Shown: positions 44,646-57,039 of the stretch, piece after piece
How the letters are laid out: each line of letters opens with the position of its first letter
Numbering within the stretch: position 1 is the first letter of the stretch
From: Aspidiotus rigidus
Lineage: Eukaryota > Arthropoda > Insecta > Hemiptera > Diaspididae
DNA length: 64,000 nucleotides
Assembly (NCBI GenBank): GCA_035079385.1
Contig: JAVHKY010000029.1
Span: forward strand, 10,602,001-10,666,000
Reading direction: 5' to 3'
The notes under the pieces: generated by a model
Database searches by the model: none
What the model was told of the DNA's origin: nothing
The model's input: the letters and a program-made list of their open reading frames with translations, nothing else
Translations under genes and position numbers: made by a program

Positions 44646-44954
44646 TTGATAATTATGAATTTGAGAGATATTATTTGTGATTCACCATCATGTTCTCATA
44701 CGATAGATGAAGATATATTGTACCGGCACAATGTAACTATTGATGATGATAGAACTAATGTAAATGTAGATTCACGAATACATTTTGTTGAAAGTAACAA
44801 TTATTTTTCTTTGACATCATGTATTTCTGAAGAGAAAAGGAAGAAATCAAATGCTCAAATATGTCATGAATACAAGAAAAGAAAAAAGAACAGTAAGTTT
44901 CATGAAAATGATTTCAAGGAAAAAAATTTGCTAAAAGTTTTTCTACCCAAGTGA
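44646..44954 (+). CDS. Small unrecognised basic ORF next to a long inverted repeat
   Basis: A 102-codon frame whose second half contains EEKRKKSNAQICHEYKKRKK. After the stop, a similar KKKSN...EYIERKRNEKL phrase follows in another frame (about 44955-45025). The repeated K-K-S-N-x(4)-EY-x(2)-RKR unit resembles basic N-terminal repeats seen in some arthropod helicase-type transposons, but this is too weak to assign. Probably transposon debris. Confidence 0.25.
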   Translation: MIIMNLRDIICDSPSCSHTIDEDILYRHNVTIDDDRTNVNVDSRIHFVESNNYFSLTSCISEEKRKKSNAQICHEYKKRKKNSKFHENDFKEKNLLKVFLPK

Positions 44955-45074
44955 AAAAGAAGTCAAATACTGAAAAGTATTGTGAATATATAGAGAGAAA
45001 AAGAAATGAGAAGTTGCTTAAAAAATGATTCCACAAAAAGACCTGCTGAAAAAATGTCTTATGCCTAATTGGTG

Positions 45075-46425
45075 TAGGCAAATTAGAGCCATATTGGAAA
45101 AAAAAAAATATTTTGCTGAAACTAACGTTTCTTTGCTGAAAATGGTTCAGAATGTGGTTCTGAAGAACATACTAAAAATCCCGCGTTTTCCCCCTGGAGC
45201 TTCTTTTTTTATAAGGGTTTGAACGCCCCAAAAATTAGTTTTTCGCCTATATCGCGTGAAATTGAAATTTTATTTAAAAATATTCCAAACAAACTACCAA
45301 ATGAGCTATTCAGCTTTCAGGATAGAGCAACTAGTCTGTAAAAAAGGGTTTTCGATATTACAGATAAAAAGGATGTGCTATATTTTTTTTATATTCAGAC
45401 AGTTTTGGTGCTGATTTATGGAAGTCTAGCATCGTTACAGATTGTAAAAATAGAAATATTAAAAAGATGGAAATTAAATCACAAAATTGGAATTTTATTA
45501 GAAAATGTTTCAAACAAAAGTTGTTCCTCGTTAAATTTGCTATAAAACAAACTGTTCATCCTTCAGGACGTTCTGTTTTAATAGGGGCTTCAACCCCCCA
45601 AAATCTAGTCTTTTGCTTATATCTTGTCTAATAGAAATTTTATTAAAAAATGTTTCAAACAAAAGTTATTCCTTGTTAAATTTTTCCGCGAAAGCTTGAA
45701 ACCATCATTTGTTCAATATCTCAACTCTTGTACTACTGTAGATCAAAGAGTATTGCAGCTGCCTTAGAGTCTTTAATACAACGCGACTTTAATTGTTTTT
45801 ATTTCAATACCTACGTACCATGTGAGTCATGAATACAAGAAAAATATTTATTTAATTTCCATCTTTTCAATATTTCTATCCCTGGTAAAAAGTTAGTCTT
45901 TACAATCTGTAATGATGCTCGACTTCCATAAATCAGCACCAAAACTATCTGAATGTAAAAAAAATATAGCATATCCTTTTATCTGTAGTATTGAAACCCC
46001 TTTTTTACAGACTAGTTGCTCTATCCTAAAATAGGAAATTCAATGAAGAACAACTTTTATTTGAAACATTTTTGCATAAAATTTCATTTTTGTGAGATAT
46101 TTGGAAAACTGACTTTGGGACTCTTTTGAACGTCCTTTGCAAAGGCACTAATTGGCATAGGCTGAAAGTTGAATGTGTTATTTGGTAGGAAATTTATCGA
46201 GGAACAACTTTTGTTTGAAACAGTTTTTAATAAAATTTCAATTTCACGCGACATAGGCGAAAAACTAATTTTTGGGGGGTTCAAACTTCTAGAAAAAGAG
46301 AAGCTTTGGGGGAAAACGCGGGATTCTTAGTGTGTTGTTTAGGACATCCTGAACCATTTTCAACAAAGAAACGTTTGCTCCAGCAAATTTTTTTTTTTTT
46401 TCTTAGGTATTTGCCTACACTAAAT
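45075..46425. repeat. 1.35-kb long inverted repeat
   Basis: Left arm 45075-45482 pairs with right arm 45848-46425. Shared blocks include TGTAGGCAAAT, AACGTTTCTTTG.TGAAAATGG, CCCGCGTTTTCCCC and ATAAATCAGCACCAAAACT (inverse). The right arm is longer because of an extra internal unit at about 46030-46200. A unit with AAATTTTATTAAAAAATGTT TCAAACAAAAGTT is also repeated in direct orientation in the centre. There is no clear ORF, and arm divergence indicates age. Confidence 0.8.
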
Positions 46426-47639
46426 ATCAAGAAACATAAAGGTTTGTATACAATGGCTCACAGATTATTTCAGAAATTGTTTTATAAATATCATAATATT
46501 AAATTAAATGAGTCATTCCTTGAGTATTATCGAAGTAAAAAAAATTGGAGCAATTGAAACTTTGTCTAGAAAAATGGTGATCATGATACTGAATTGATTC
46601 AAGTTCAACAACAAACTGTATTATGGTATGAAATTTTTTTTTTAGGATTATTAAGAAATGTTGAAAAAGGAGGTAGCGCTACAGAGAAAAGTTGAATTAC
46701 GCTAGGAATTTTTAGAAAGATGAGAAAAAAAAAAAAAAAAAAAAAAGGTGAAAATAGATTTACGTTCTATAGAAATGTGAGTACAAAAGTTCAAGCTGGT
46801 CTTGACAAAAAAATTTACAAAAAGAAGTTCCATTTTTCAAAAATGAGTAAGTACTCTATGATGTCTATATCAATCAGCTAAAAATTTTTGAGTGTTGGAA
46901 ATTGTAAAAAATGGGAATTTTTCTTATCTTTTTAGAAGTACAGCAGAAATGCTGAAAAATGTAGGTTGTACGAGGGAGATACGCCAAGTGCGCCAGAATG
47001 GATGGGGGAAAAATGATACAGAAGGTTGAAAATTTTTGAACAAGTGAGGCTAAAAAAAAAATATAAAATGATTATTATTTGCTTTAAAAACTGCAAAATA
47101 TTCAGTGTGAAAATTGGAGGATTTTCAGAATTTTTTGGGTTAGTTAGAAATGCAAAAAATTGTTAACCATAAAATAGAGACTTCAACCTTTCTTTTGAGC
47201 TGTAATTCATTCTTAAGATATTCATGATTTTTGATATAAGGAGTGAATACATGACGTCGCAGAATGCGTTCTTATCAACTTGGGGGCAAAGTAGCACAGG
47301 CTCTTACAGGCGTTTTGGGAACAATCGATTTATCTCGAGAATGGTCAAATTTCCTGAAAAATTGAAGAGTACAAAATTTATTCTTTCTGTTTTTTCGCAT
47401 CTGATGGGACTATAACAAGAAAAAGGGGTCTCTTGCAATGGAAATTACCTACAAAAAAGACCTTTTCTCCTGATCAGACTTTATTTATTCATGTAAACAA
47501 AGCCAATGTGTTCACGATATTCGACAACAAAAGTCCCGGAATTCTCTTACGGGAAATCACATGCAAAAATCAGCCCGGCTGAAATCACTGATCTCTGCGG
47601 TCTGCATTTCATTCTTTGCGATTTCCTTCCATGACGCTG
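46426..47639. other. No gene recognised
   Basis: AT-rich, with an A tract at 46726-46746 and several short unsupported ORFs. Confidence 0.35.
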
Positions 47640-47880
47640 ATTGTCATCTATCCCGATCTATCCATGGACATTATTGAAAAACGTTGCCGAAGAATTCGAA
47701 TTCGATTTTCAATTGGATAGGCCTATCGTGACTGATGGTTTATTTGGGTCAAAAACGATGGTGGACAACAGAGAAAGTAAATGAAACGGAATTGTAAGAG
47801 ATCTGGTGTCTGGAGCGGCGCTTATGTCGATTTCAGCTCTAAGCATCAGCAGTTCCAGGTATTATGTATTCAAAGACGAC
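47640..47880 (+). pseudogene. Ionotropic glutamate receptor ligand-binding-domain fragment with nonsense codon
   Basis: One continuous frame from 47662 reads LLKNVAEEFEFDFQLD, DGLFGSK, then a TGA (47782-47784), and NGIVRDLVSGAALMSISALS with ISSSR after it. This is the lobe-1 layout of NMDA-type iGluRs (LL..A....F.F.L...DG.FG....WxG(I/V)V.DLV.G.A.M......I...R). The TGA sits exactly where the near-invariant Trp before N/T-G is expected (TGG to TGA). No neighbouring exons were found, so this is a relic or transposed fragment. Confidence 0.6.
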
Positions 47881-50208
47881 AAATATTTTGAAATTGCATA
47901 ATATAGGGTCTCTTTCCGTGCCAGAAGTAAAAGTACCAAAAATGAGTTGAACGACAAAGAATTCTAGAAAGTAATACTCATCGCACGTTGAGAGAATTTA
48001 AACACCGTATTTAAAATAAAAAGTTTCACCACGGTGAATAACATTCAATTAAAAAAAGGAAGACACATTAAACAATTAAATTAAAAAAAATATACTTGAA
48101 CGTTATTCGAGTTTGTCAGCGACTTCTACTGAACGGATCGTGTTGATATTTTCTCACCAGCCAGTTTAATTTTCTGTAAGTTATTCCCAGATCAACGTGA
48201 ATTTGTATTTCCAATACAATACCTACGTAAGTAGAAAAGAAAAAAAAAGTGTATTGAACTTTTTCGATCTTGAAAAAAAAAAAAAAAAATGTTTCTATCG
48301 CCATTTCATTTTAAATTAACGATATTTCATTGTAAGAAAAATGTGCTAAATATAACGCTAATTTATGAATTTTCTAACGTTCAAATTCTCGATTTCATCG
48401 TTTTGTTTTTACTTATCGTATATTTACTTTACTTCGGCGTCCAATTAAAGTTTCCTGAAACTAAAATAAGAACTTTTTTTCTCTTCTTCTACTTGCTTCA
48501 ATAAACAAAAACTTGAACTTTAGTTTAAGCTCACAAACTTCACCATCTCTGGACAGAAAACCTATTTTCTGGAATGGAGGTTATTTAGTACCTATTCTTC
48601 AATTATTGATGCTAAACAAAATGTCGTACTCAGACACTATAGAGAGTTGTACATATTTATGAGGTCAGGAATTTTGAAGTATCAGAAAACTCTGGTTGAA
48701 TTACAAAAGAGTATCAGTAAAGTTTCTTTATGTTTCTTTGTAAGAATTATGCTTACCTAAATTATTCGAATTCTACGATCTGCAAATTCTCCTTTTTTTG
48801 TCTCAATTGCGAATAATATTATTATTCTCTATCAGCTATACATGTGCTTAGGTATATTTTTCAATGCAGATAAACTGAAGTGATGCAATGGACGGTCAAA
48901 AAAAAAGGATAGAGATAACGGAGGATCGTGATTCGTGTTCCAAATGTAATTCACCGGCAAATCCCTGTGATAATCTAACGTTCTAAACTATGTCCGTGCA
49001 TTTTCATGAGAATAAGTATTCGAAACCATTATTTTGATGTTTCAGACAACGGCAACCTGAACGTGAGACAACGATTACAAAACTCAATCCGGAGATGAAA
49101 TAAGTGGCTATACAGTATTCCAGGATGTAGGCTATTCAAATTAATATGAGTATACTTGGTTGTTATCACTTCTTCAAAATTCATCTTGTACAATAAATAA
49201 ATTCTTGGTTGAAATGATTCGTATCTATGATAACTTATTTATTCAGGTATTTATAGAGCCGCCCACAGCATTTTGAGGAATATGATTGATCATTCAGAGG
49301 CCGGTCTTCTCACTACCGATCAACGTTAATCGGGAAAATCGACAATAATTTTAGATTGGTCGAAAATATAATTTGATTTTCATTAGCCTAGCTTTGGCTA
49401 CTTTCTTGAATACAATTATAGAACTTGAAATTGGCCACTAAATTTTTCTATTTCGGAGACGATCAACATTTGAACTAAATAACGGAAATGGAACAGAACT
49501 TTAATTTTCTGAATTTTTGATGAGCGCCCGGCCTTTCCATTTCCAAATGATCTTCCCTTCCATAAAACAGGTTCTCTGTTGAAATGATGATTATTCATAA
49601 AGCGCCATTTTACGCAACTATCAGTCCTCGTAGATGGGAATCTTCTCTCAGATGCTGTTAACAATGTATATCGTCTTCTCATTTTCGAAATTAGAAGGAA
49701 TACAATCAAAATATAATTTACTAAAAATTTGAAATCGGAAAGATATCATCAAATGACACACACGAATGTTTTTTTAAAATATTGGTATCACGTTTGAAGG
49801 AACAAATTACGTACAACACAAAAATTAATTAACTTAGCTTACGGCATGCATTTCGTTCTCCTTAATATATTATGAATAGACAATGAAAAAAAAATTAATA
49901 TTATCGATACGTTCCAACGCAAACTTACGCTATGGAAACCTGAAAACGTCTGAACCAAAATACTCTAATTCACTTCTTGCACAACGAGTACGAATAACAA
50001 TGGGTACTAAAATAATATGATAAAAATAATGACCTAGAATCGCAAATACAAAATTATTTACAAATGAAAAGAAAGAAAAATTACGTAATTTCATATTCGA
50101 GAGAATCTAGTTCAATGATAATGCACAAACCGGGAAGAGAAAATAATTATGAAGACAAAATGCAGGAAATCGATTCAAAACGGACAGAGTCGCGTACGAA
50201 TAGCGTGC
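47881..50208. other. Mostly non-coding; possible small exons at 48880-49330
   Basis: The only coding-like hints are an ATG frame at 48888 (MDGQKKRIEITEDRDSCSKC), a CAG-preceded stretch at 49047 and another at 49243 whose frame ends YRAAHSILRNMIDHSE...TTDQR before a stop at 49327. I cannot join them convincingly. The 3' flank of the endoplasmin gene lies at the right end. Confidence 0.25.
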
Positions 50209-53200
50209 TTATAATTCATCGTGTTTCTCTTCTTCATCTTCTGGGGCAGCTTCTTCTTCTTCCGCCTGTTCGGCATCCTCCGATTTTTCAGGTTCTTCGT
50301 CTACTTCGTCTTCTTCTTCCTCGTAATCTTCGACCTTTACAAAAGAAATCATACGCAATTAGAATTAGCAATCGGTTCACACAGGTAAACACGTTTGACT
50401 TACCTTTTCGTCGGGAGAAATTCCAAGCGACTGTCTCATCATCGCCTCAACAGCTTGCGCAAATTCGTACGAATCTTGCACCATAAATCCAGATCGCAAC
50501 GTAGCTGAACAAAAATGTGGTATAATTCTTCGAGTGAACACGAAATATTCAAGAGTAGCAAGCATTTAATTCTTACTCACCGGTTCGGAACATCATTAAA
50601 GCGATATCCTTAGCCTTATCATCTTCGGCATCATCTTTCACCCGTCTTAGTAGGTCCTTAATAAGCGGATGTCTAGGATTGATTTCCAAATTCTTCTTCT
50701 GTTTCATGTAATATTCCCTTTGCGGATCTTCCGATTTCTGGTGCGCATTCGCCATAGCTAAACGTTCCATGTTACCGGTCCATCCGAACATACCAGCGAC
50801 TAAAGCGCAGGGTGAATCGGTCAAACGCTCCGAAATGACAGCTTTCAAAATCTATTTCGAAACAAGGTGAGTAAGAGAATAATCTTGAGGAAATTCTATC
50901 ACAAAGGGAACATACCTGATCTTTCAATGCAGTTTCCGTCAACCACTTCGTAAGTGGCTCGTAATCTTTTTCGATCTCTTCTAATTTACTCTTGTCTTTC
51001 GTTAGAGATAGTCCTTCTTTGGCGACGTTCTGGAATTTCTTTCCTTCGAATTCTGGTAACGACGACAGAGCGTACTCATCGACAGCTTCGACGAGGTAGA
51101 GAATTTCGTATCCCTTCTTCAGTAATCTTTCAACGAATGGAGATTTCTCGACCTGAAATACATCGAATGGAAAGATCAATCACAGACTCAGGACAGGTAC
51201 AGTAATGTTAGTCGAAAACTCACTTCGCTGCGGGTAGCACCTGCGATGTAGTAGATATGTTCTTGTTTAGGTTTCATTCTCGTAACATATTCGGCAAGCG
51301 AGGTTAAACCTTCAGCATTGGCGGAGGATTGGAATCGCAATAATTTGGCCAAGCGGGCTCTGTTAGACGGATCTTCGAACATGCCTAACTTAATACTGCA
51401 CGAAAAAGTATGAATTTAGTAACAGAATACTTTAACAATAGTTGGTCACGAGATAAAACATACTTCGTTGAATATTCTTTCCAGAACTTTCCGAATGTCT
51501 CCGGGTCGAGTTTCTTGAACATATCTAAAGCTTTACGAATAAGCTTCTTGCGGATAACCTTCAAAAGCTTGTGTTGCTGCAACATTTCACGCGATACGTT
51601 CAATGGAAGATCGTCGGAATCAACGACTCCGCGAAGGAAATTTAAATATTTCGGAAGTAAGTCGCTGAATTCGTCAGTAATGAACACCCGTCTAACGTAC
51701 AGCTACAAATAAGAGAACAGCGGTTTTAAATTCGAAGTAATCAAACTAATTTAGGAATATCGAGCAGGGAGAGCTTACTTTAATGTTGTCGGTGACAGTT
51801 CCGTATCGGTTGAAGCTGTCAGACGGTTGCGTTTGCGGAACGAATAATAAAGACTTGAACGAGACTTCACCCTCAGCATTGAAATGAGTGTGCGCTAACG
51901 GATCTTGATAGTCTTTGGTGAGCGCTTTGTAGAATTCGTTGTATTCTTCTTTAGTGATATCAGCTGGTCTAAAATTCAAACAGTATAAATTAATCGACGT
52001 TTTGTGAGGAAAAAAGCTTGTTCATACGAAGCAAATAAATGAGGAAAGAAAATAGGCCATCAGAAGACTAGAGACAGAAATTCATTTTTATGGGTCTTCC
52101 TTCAAACTTCGAATCTACAAATGAAGAAGTTCCACATTATAACATACCGCTCTCTGTTGAGAGGTCTTGAAGCCCCCAGTACAATACGTCATCTATTAAT
52201 ATCTTCCACAAATCAAATTTCTTTATCGAGAGAAAAATATTTCAAAATTAGGGTTATATCCATTTCGCAACTCGAAAGCTTCGATTTCCTCATTTACCAT
52301 ACATTTACAAGAAAGTAGAGCGTAGTCTAAATCAAATAATTACTTTCTAGTCCAAATAGGTTTGTTGTCGTTCAACAGTTCCCAGTCCCAGACTGTTTTC
52401 TCAATTGTTTTCGTTTTCGGTTTCGCTTCTTTTTCTTCGCCCGCTTCTTCGACGACTTCTTCGTCTTCGGATTTTTCTTTTTCTTCTTCTTCGTCCGCGA
52501 GTTTATCCTTTCCTTCCTCGTCTTTCGAGGCTTCTTCTTCCGTCTCTTCGATCGGCACTTCTTCTTTTACCGTCTGCACCAAATTCCAAAATCATTCCGA
52601 GATCATGATAAAATTCAAAGTTTTTATTCCATCAGAACTTACTTTACTCGTCCACAGGTAAATTGGGAAGTTGATAAACTGCGAATATTTCTTCACCAAA
52701 TTCTTCAACGTGTGCGGTTCCGAATAATCGCGCGCCTCGTCCTTCAATTTCAACCTGTTGCGACAAATTTTCCGGAAGTTAGTAAAATATTCAAACTCGG
52801 CGGAATAAACGCGATAACGACACTTACGTCACTTGTGTGCCTCTTTGAAGAGACGGTCCTCGCGGATCTTCAACGATAGAGAAACTCGTAGCGTCGGATT
52901 CCCAAATTTGTTGAGCATCGTCATTGTGCTTCGATGAGACGATTACCTTATCAGCGACTATACAAATACGAAATTTTAACGAGTCGTCGAATATCATCAT
53001 TTTACACGAGCTCGGGTAGCTTACCTAGAAAAGCGGAGTAGAATCCAACACCAAATTGACCGATCATATCGTTGAGATCTGTTTGCGATTTTTGACTTTC
53101 GTGCATCTTGCTCAGGAATTCTGCAGTACCGGATTTGGCGATGGTACCAAGATTCTTCACGAGGTCCTCTTTGGTCATACCAATACCGGTATCGGTGATA

Positions 53201-54005
53201 TGTAATAGATTATTATCTTTATCGATCTGAAACAATGTATCAGATAAGCAACGAAATACCCGCAACTGATATCATTCACGACGATATATTCACCATACCT
53301 TTATTCTAATTGCGAGATCACTCAGAGTATCTAAGACACCCGGTTCGGTTAACGATAACAGACGGATTTTATCTAATGCATCAGATGCGTTGGAAATCAA
53401 CTCTCGTAAAAATATCTACAAAACGCGAGCAAAATATGATAATCAAAGAACAATGGTTCGAGTTCACGCAATATTACTACAGCATTATCTTACGTCTTTA
53501 TTCTTGTATAATGAATTAATGATCAATTTCATCATACGGCTGACTTCGGCTTGGAATGTGAAGTTCTCAGCCTTCAGTCTCAATTCCTTCAACTGCGCCG
53601 GACTAAGATCATCTAACCTGATTCTTTCTTCTTCTTTCAGAGCTAACTCATCGTCTGTAAAAAGAAATTTTCCGGTTTATGGAAGAAAGAACGTATGAAG
53701 GTCTTCGAAGAAAGAAGAGAATTTTACCTGTCCGTGAACCTTCTCGACTTGCTCCCAAGTCTTCATCGACTAGGGGTTCGGACACTCCTGCATCGGCGAC
53801 TACTTTGTAGTGCGTGAGGCCTGAAAACGTCAACACCTTTAGAAACGAAGTTCATACAAGAACTAAAGTAGACTACTACGATATTAGATTGAAACGATTC
53901 GAACGATGGCTTTCGGATGTTAGAAAATGTATTGCAGTGAAGAATAATCAACTTACCTAACAGGCACACGAAAGAGAGGAAAAATAACATAGATTTTCGG
54001 TCCAT
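50209..54005 (-). CDS. Gp93: Endoplasmin (GRP94/Gp93), ER-lumenal HSP90 chaperone, 15 exons
   Basis: Minus-strand exons 54005-53957, 53820-53728, 53654-53494, 53415-53299, 53226-53025, 52957-52828, 52754-52643, 52573-52344, 51968-51779, 51702-51464, 51395-51224, 51152-50916, 50851-50581, 50504-50404 and 50334-50209 all have GT-AG borders and sum to 2430 nt (809 aa; human 803). A signal peptide ([16 protein letters not shown]) opens the protein. The ATPase domain shows [22 protein letters not shown] and [12 protein letters not shown]. The acidic linker is exon 8, the middle domain has [20 protein letters not shown], and the C-terminal domain has [10 protein letters not shown]. The last exon is acidic and ends KHDEL, an ER-retrieval signal. 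It folds secreted and membrane clients (integrins, Toll-like receptors) in the ER. No disruption is seen. Confidence 0.97.
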
Positions 54006-54328
54006 GACTACTTAATAATCAGATTCAAAATTGATGACGATCATACAACGTACGGATGAATAATTATAATTCAGGGCCGCAATACGTGTATAATTAAAAC
54101 ATACTACTACGTTTAAAACATTTTTCACTCTTTCTACGAAACTTCCGCGAACCAAATTCAGAAAAGAACCACTGACAACTGATGACACGGAAAAATTATG
54201 ATGACTGAAAGACTGAACTTGAAGCCAAAGTACAGAGACACCGACCGGGTGAATTTTCTAGCATCTTGCAGCAGGTCTAGCACACAGCCACACACGTATG
54301 TAGGATAGAGCCGAAGTTACCTAACCAC

Positions 54329-54365
54329 CCAATCAGAGTTGCACACGAGTGTTACGTCAGCCAAT
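54329..54365 (-). promoter_or_regulatory. ERSE-like and CRE/UPRE-like motifs upstream of endoplasmin
   Basis: CCAAT at 54329-54333 is followed after nine bases by ACACG (54343-54347), one mismatch from the ER stress element CCAAT(N9)CCACG. TTACGTCA at 54352-54359 (TGACGTAA on the gene strand) is an ATF/CREB-type site. A second CCAAT at 54361-54365 has GAACG after nine bases. All lie about 320-360 bp upstream of the start codon. GRP94 genes are classical unfolded-protein-response targets. Function here is inferred. Confidence 0.45.
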
Positions 54366-54479
54366 AGGATAATAGAACGTCGAATAATTGTCGAGAATAC
54401 CGTATTTGAAACAGATCGTACATGAAATTACAGATTCGCGCGTAAATATAATGGTAATAATATATTTGTTCTGTACGTG

Positions 54480-57039
54480 GATCATTGTCGATTGGTGGAT
54501 TCAACTCTATCAGCTAATTCAAGACAGAGAGATCGTTACCTAAAAGAGTTTAAACTTCTGCGAGGAAAGATTTCGAAGGTCAAAACTATTGATCATCGCA
54601 GTCAAAATATTTTCATTTTAAGTGGGTCTAGTCAACATGTGCTTCAATATCTGGTTAAGTGTGCCAAGCTCATTCCATAAGTACTTCTTATTATCCTCGT
54701 TCTTGTTTTCCTTTCCTTTTCTTTCTTTCTTTACTCTGGATTTTCATTTATTTTCCTACGAATCGAAAGACACGTTGATATTGAAACAAGGATAATTCGG
54801 TACCTAACAGAAAATTCTGTTTGAAACAGAGTAAGAAAAGAAAAGTTTCTCGTCGATCATCCTCTAGTTTAAATTTTGTCTTTTTTATTCCATCATTAGG
54901 TATTCAAATGAAGGGATGATAATTATTATCCCTTCCCCGTGCAAGAATGAAATTTATTGAGTTAATATTTCGGAATGATAATGTCTGCTAACGCAATAAT
55001 AAAATTCCTTCTCGATCCTTCCAAAATGTCAAAAGGGATTTTATTGTCCATAATACATTATTATGAATTTTAAAAATCGACCCGATGAAAATACACACAA
55101 TTTTTGAAAAAATTATTATTCATTAGTATAGTTATCAGAAAATCGAGAACGTCAACGTCCGTAAAAAGATCGCGTGGGAAGAGAGGAAAATATAACTCGC
55201 TCTTTGGTTTTCATGATATCTAATGAAATCATTGATGTAGGTAAACGATATCTCAATTTATTTATTACCGCTAGGTTTTTTTGTTGTCCTTTCCGTATGA
55301 TCAGGCGCCTGGTATAATTTTTAATCGATTCGACTTTTTGAAAATTGGGATACTTATTTGGTACTAGGCAAACCGTTCGACAGGAAAACCGTTCGACAGG
55401 CAAACCGTTCGACAAATAAAGGCTCCGGAGTGCGATCAACTCCGTAAAACGAATTTATGTCATGCGTTGCGCCATGGTTGCGCTTTACTCAGTATAATTT
55501 CCGTGACTACGCTCAGCTTTATAATGAAGTAGGGAATTTGGCACTAAGGATTAGGCCTATATCATAATCTTAAATATTATTATTATTGCTGAGGATGAGG
55601 ATGGTAGATAAAAATTATCGTATCATTACAAAAGAAAGCTAGTTCGTAAATTCATTCCAAAATGTTGAAGTGCTTGAATTCGCTTGACCCAGATCAATAT
55701 GAAGTATACCGTGATATTAAAGAATACGGGAACGAGCAAGTGTTTCATATTAGGTATTCTCACGTACTGCTGTATCGCTGTGATATAATTATTATTTCCT
55801 ACGATCGAATTTTTGTTTAATACATGATCGACGATATCAGTCTATCTACTAGGCCAGTTTACCCGTTGAACGAAATAAGGAGGTGGCATCTCTTCAGTTC
55901 TCACAATGGTTTTCGTTTGATTTAATCCGATCGACAATTAGGTAGTGGTTTACAGAAAACATATTTGGGGAGTGATACGAATTGTTTACTTCAAAGAAAG
56001 GTAAAAGTGATGGCCAACTAAGTACCGTGGCTCACAATGAATAAACATTGAGATTGTTTCCACGTAGCTAATTAATTGAACACGATCAGGTAGATTTACG
56101 AACGTGAAAAGCTGAACGAAAATCGATACACATGCTGATATATCAACATGAATTCTCCTGAAGAACGGCTGAGAAGGAAGCTCACTTTTTACGCGTTGTC
56201 TTTGTACCATACCGTTCACCAACACGTTGATGTGCATACCGTATAATGTAGCCTACCTGTATTTGAGGATATTAAAATCCGAAAAATTTATTAACGCTGT
56301 TTCAGTCGATAGCATTGTTGAGTAGGTATTCGTAATCTTTCCTCGATGTCTGGTCATGTACTGTCTAAGTAATTCTCTTTCTTGCAAAGGAACCCTTTTA
56401 ATATGTATTGGCATTTCTCATGGAAACAAAATATAAAAGAGGAGCGTACATTGTACATTTTCAGCAATGCTACTTCAGCTGAATCTTGAAGCTAGGTACC
56501 ACGCTTGTTTTAGTTTTACGATATTATCATTCTAGAATCTAGAGGTGTTTCATTTGCGTGCTGGTATTTTCTGTTAAACTTGACAGACAATGAACACGGG
56601 TCATTTGGCGAGACGTTAATTCACAATGGGTATCTTCATTCATAAATGAAATAATATCGTCGTTTTTGTTGAAAATGTTCAGGTATTGAATACATCAGCC
56701 TTATAGAAAATGCGGGACAGTAAATATTTACTGTAAGATCAATGGAAACCGAATACCCTCTTGCAAACAATTATGAATAATATGAAACACTTTTCTAGAG
56801 TTTGCTAGGTCTTCTTGTGCAGTGAGTTGGTCTGGAACAAGTTGTAGATGATATGTTTTAATATCCCAATGCAAACTCCCTTCTGTAGGTCTTATAACAG
56901 CCAAATGTTGACCCTTATTGTGTGGTCTTCATTTAGGTAATAAGTTTTTTTGATTGCAATTTTCCGGCGCCTGCATCCCATTGCCGGGATATATGGAGGG
57001 AGGTCTCCTGAGGAGGAAAAAGAAAAAAAAATAAAATAA
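54480..57039. other. Intergenic, no gene recognised
   Basis: A 67-codon ORF at 54477-54680 points away from the endoplasmin promoter and has no recognisable motif. The rest is AT-rich with unsupported short ORFs. Confidence 0.35.
55368..55413. repeat. Three tandem copies of a 16-bp unit
   Basis: GCAAACCGTTCGACAG is repeated three times with one substitution. Confidence 0.85.

Noticed and set aside
50377..53836. Plus-strand ORFs across endoplasmin
   Set aside because: Antisense shadows of exons that are certain on the minus strand.
54477..54680. 67-codon ORF divergent from the endoplasmin promoter
   Set aside because: No recognisable motif and length within chance expectation.
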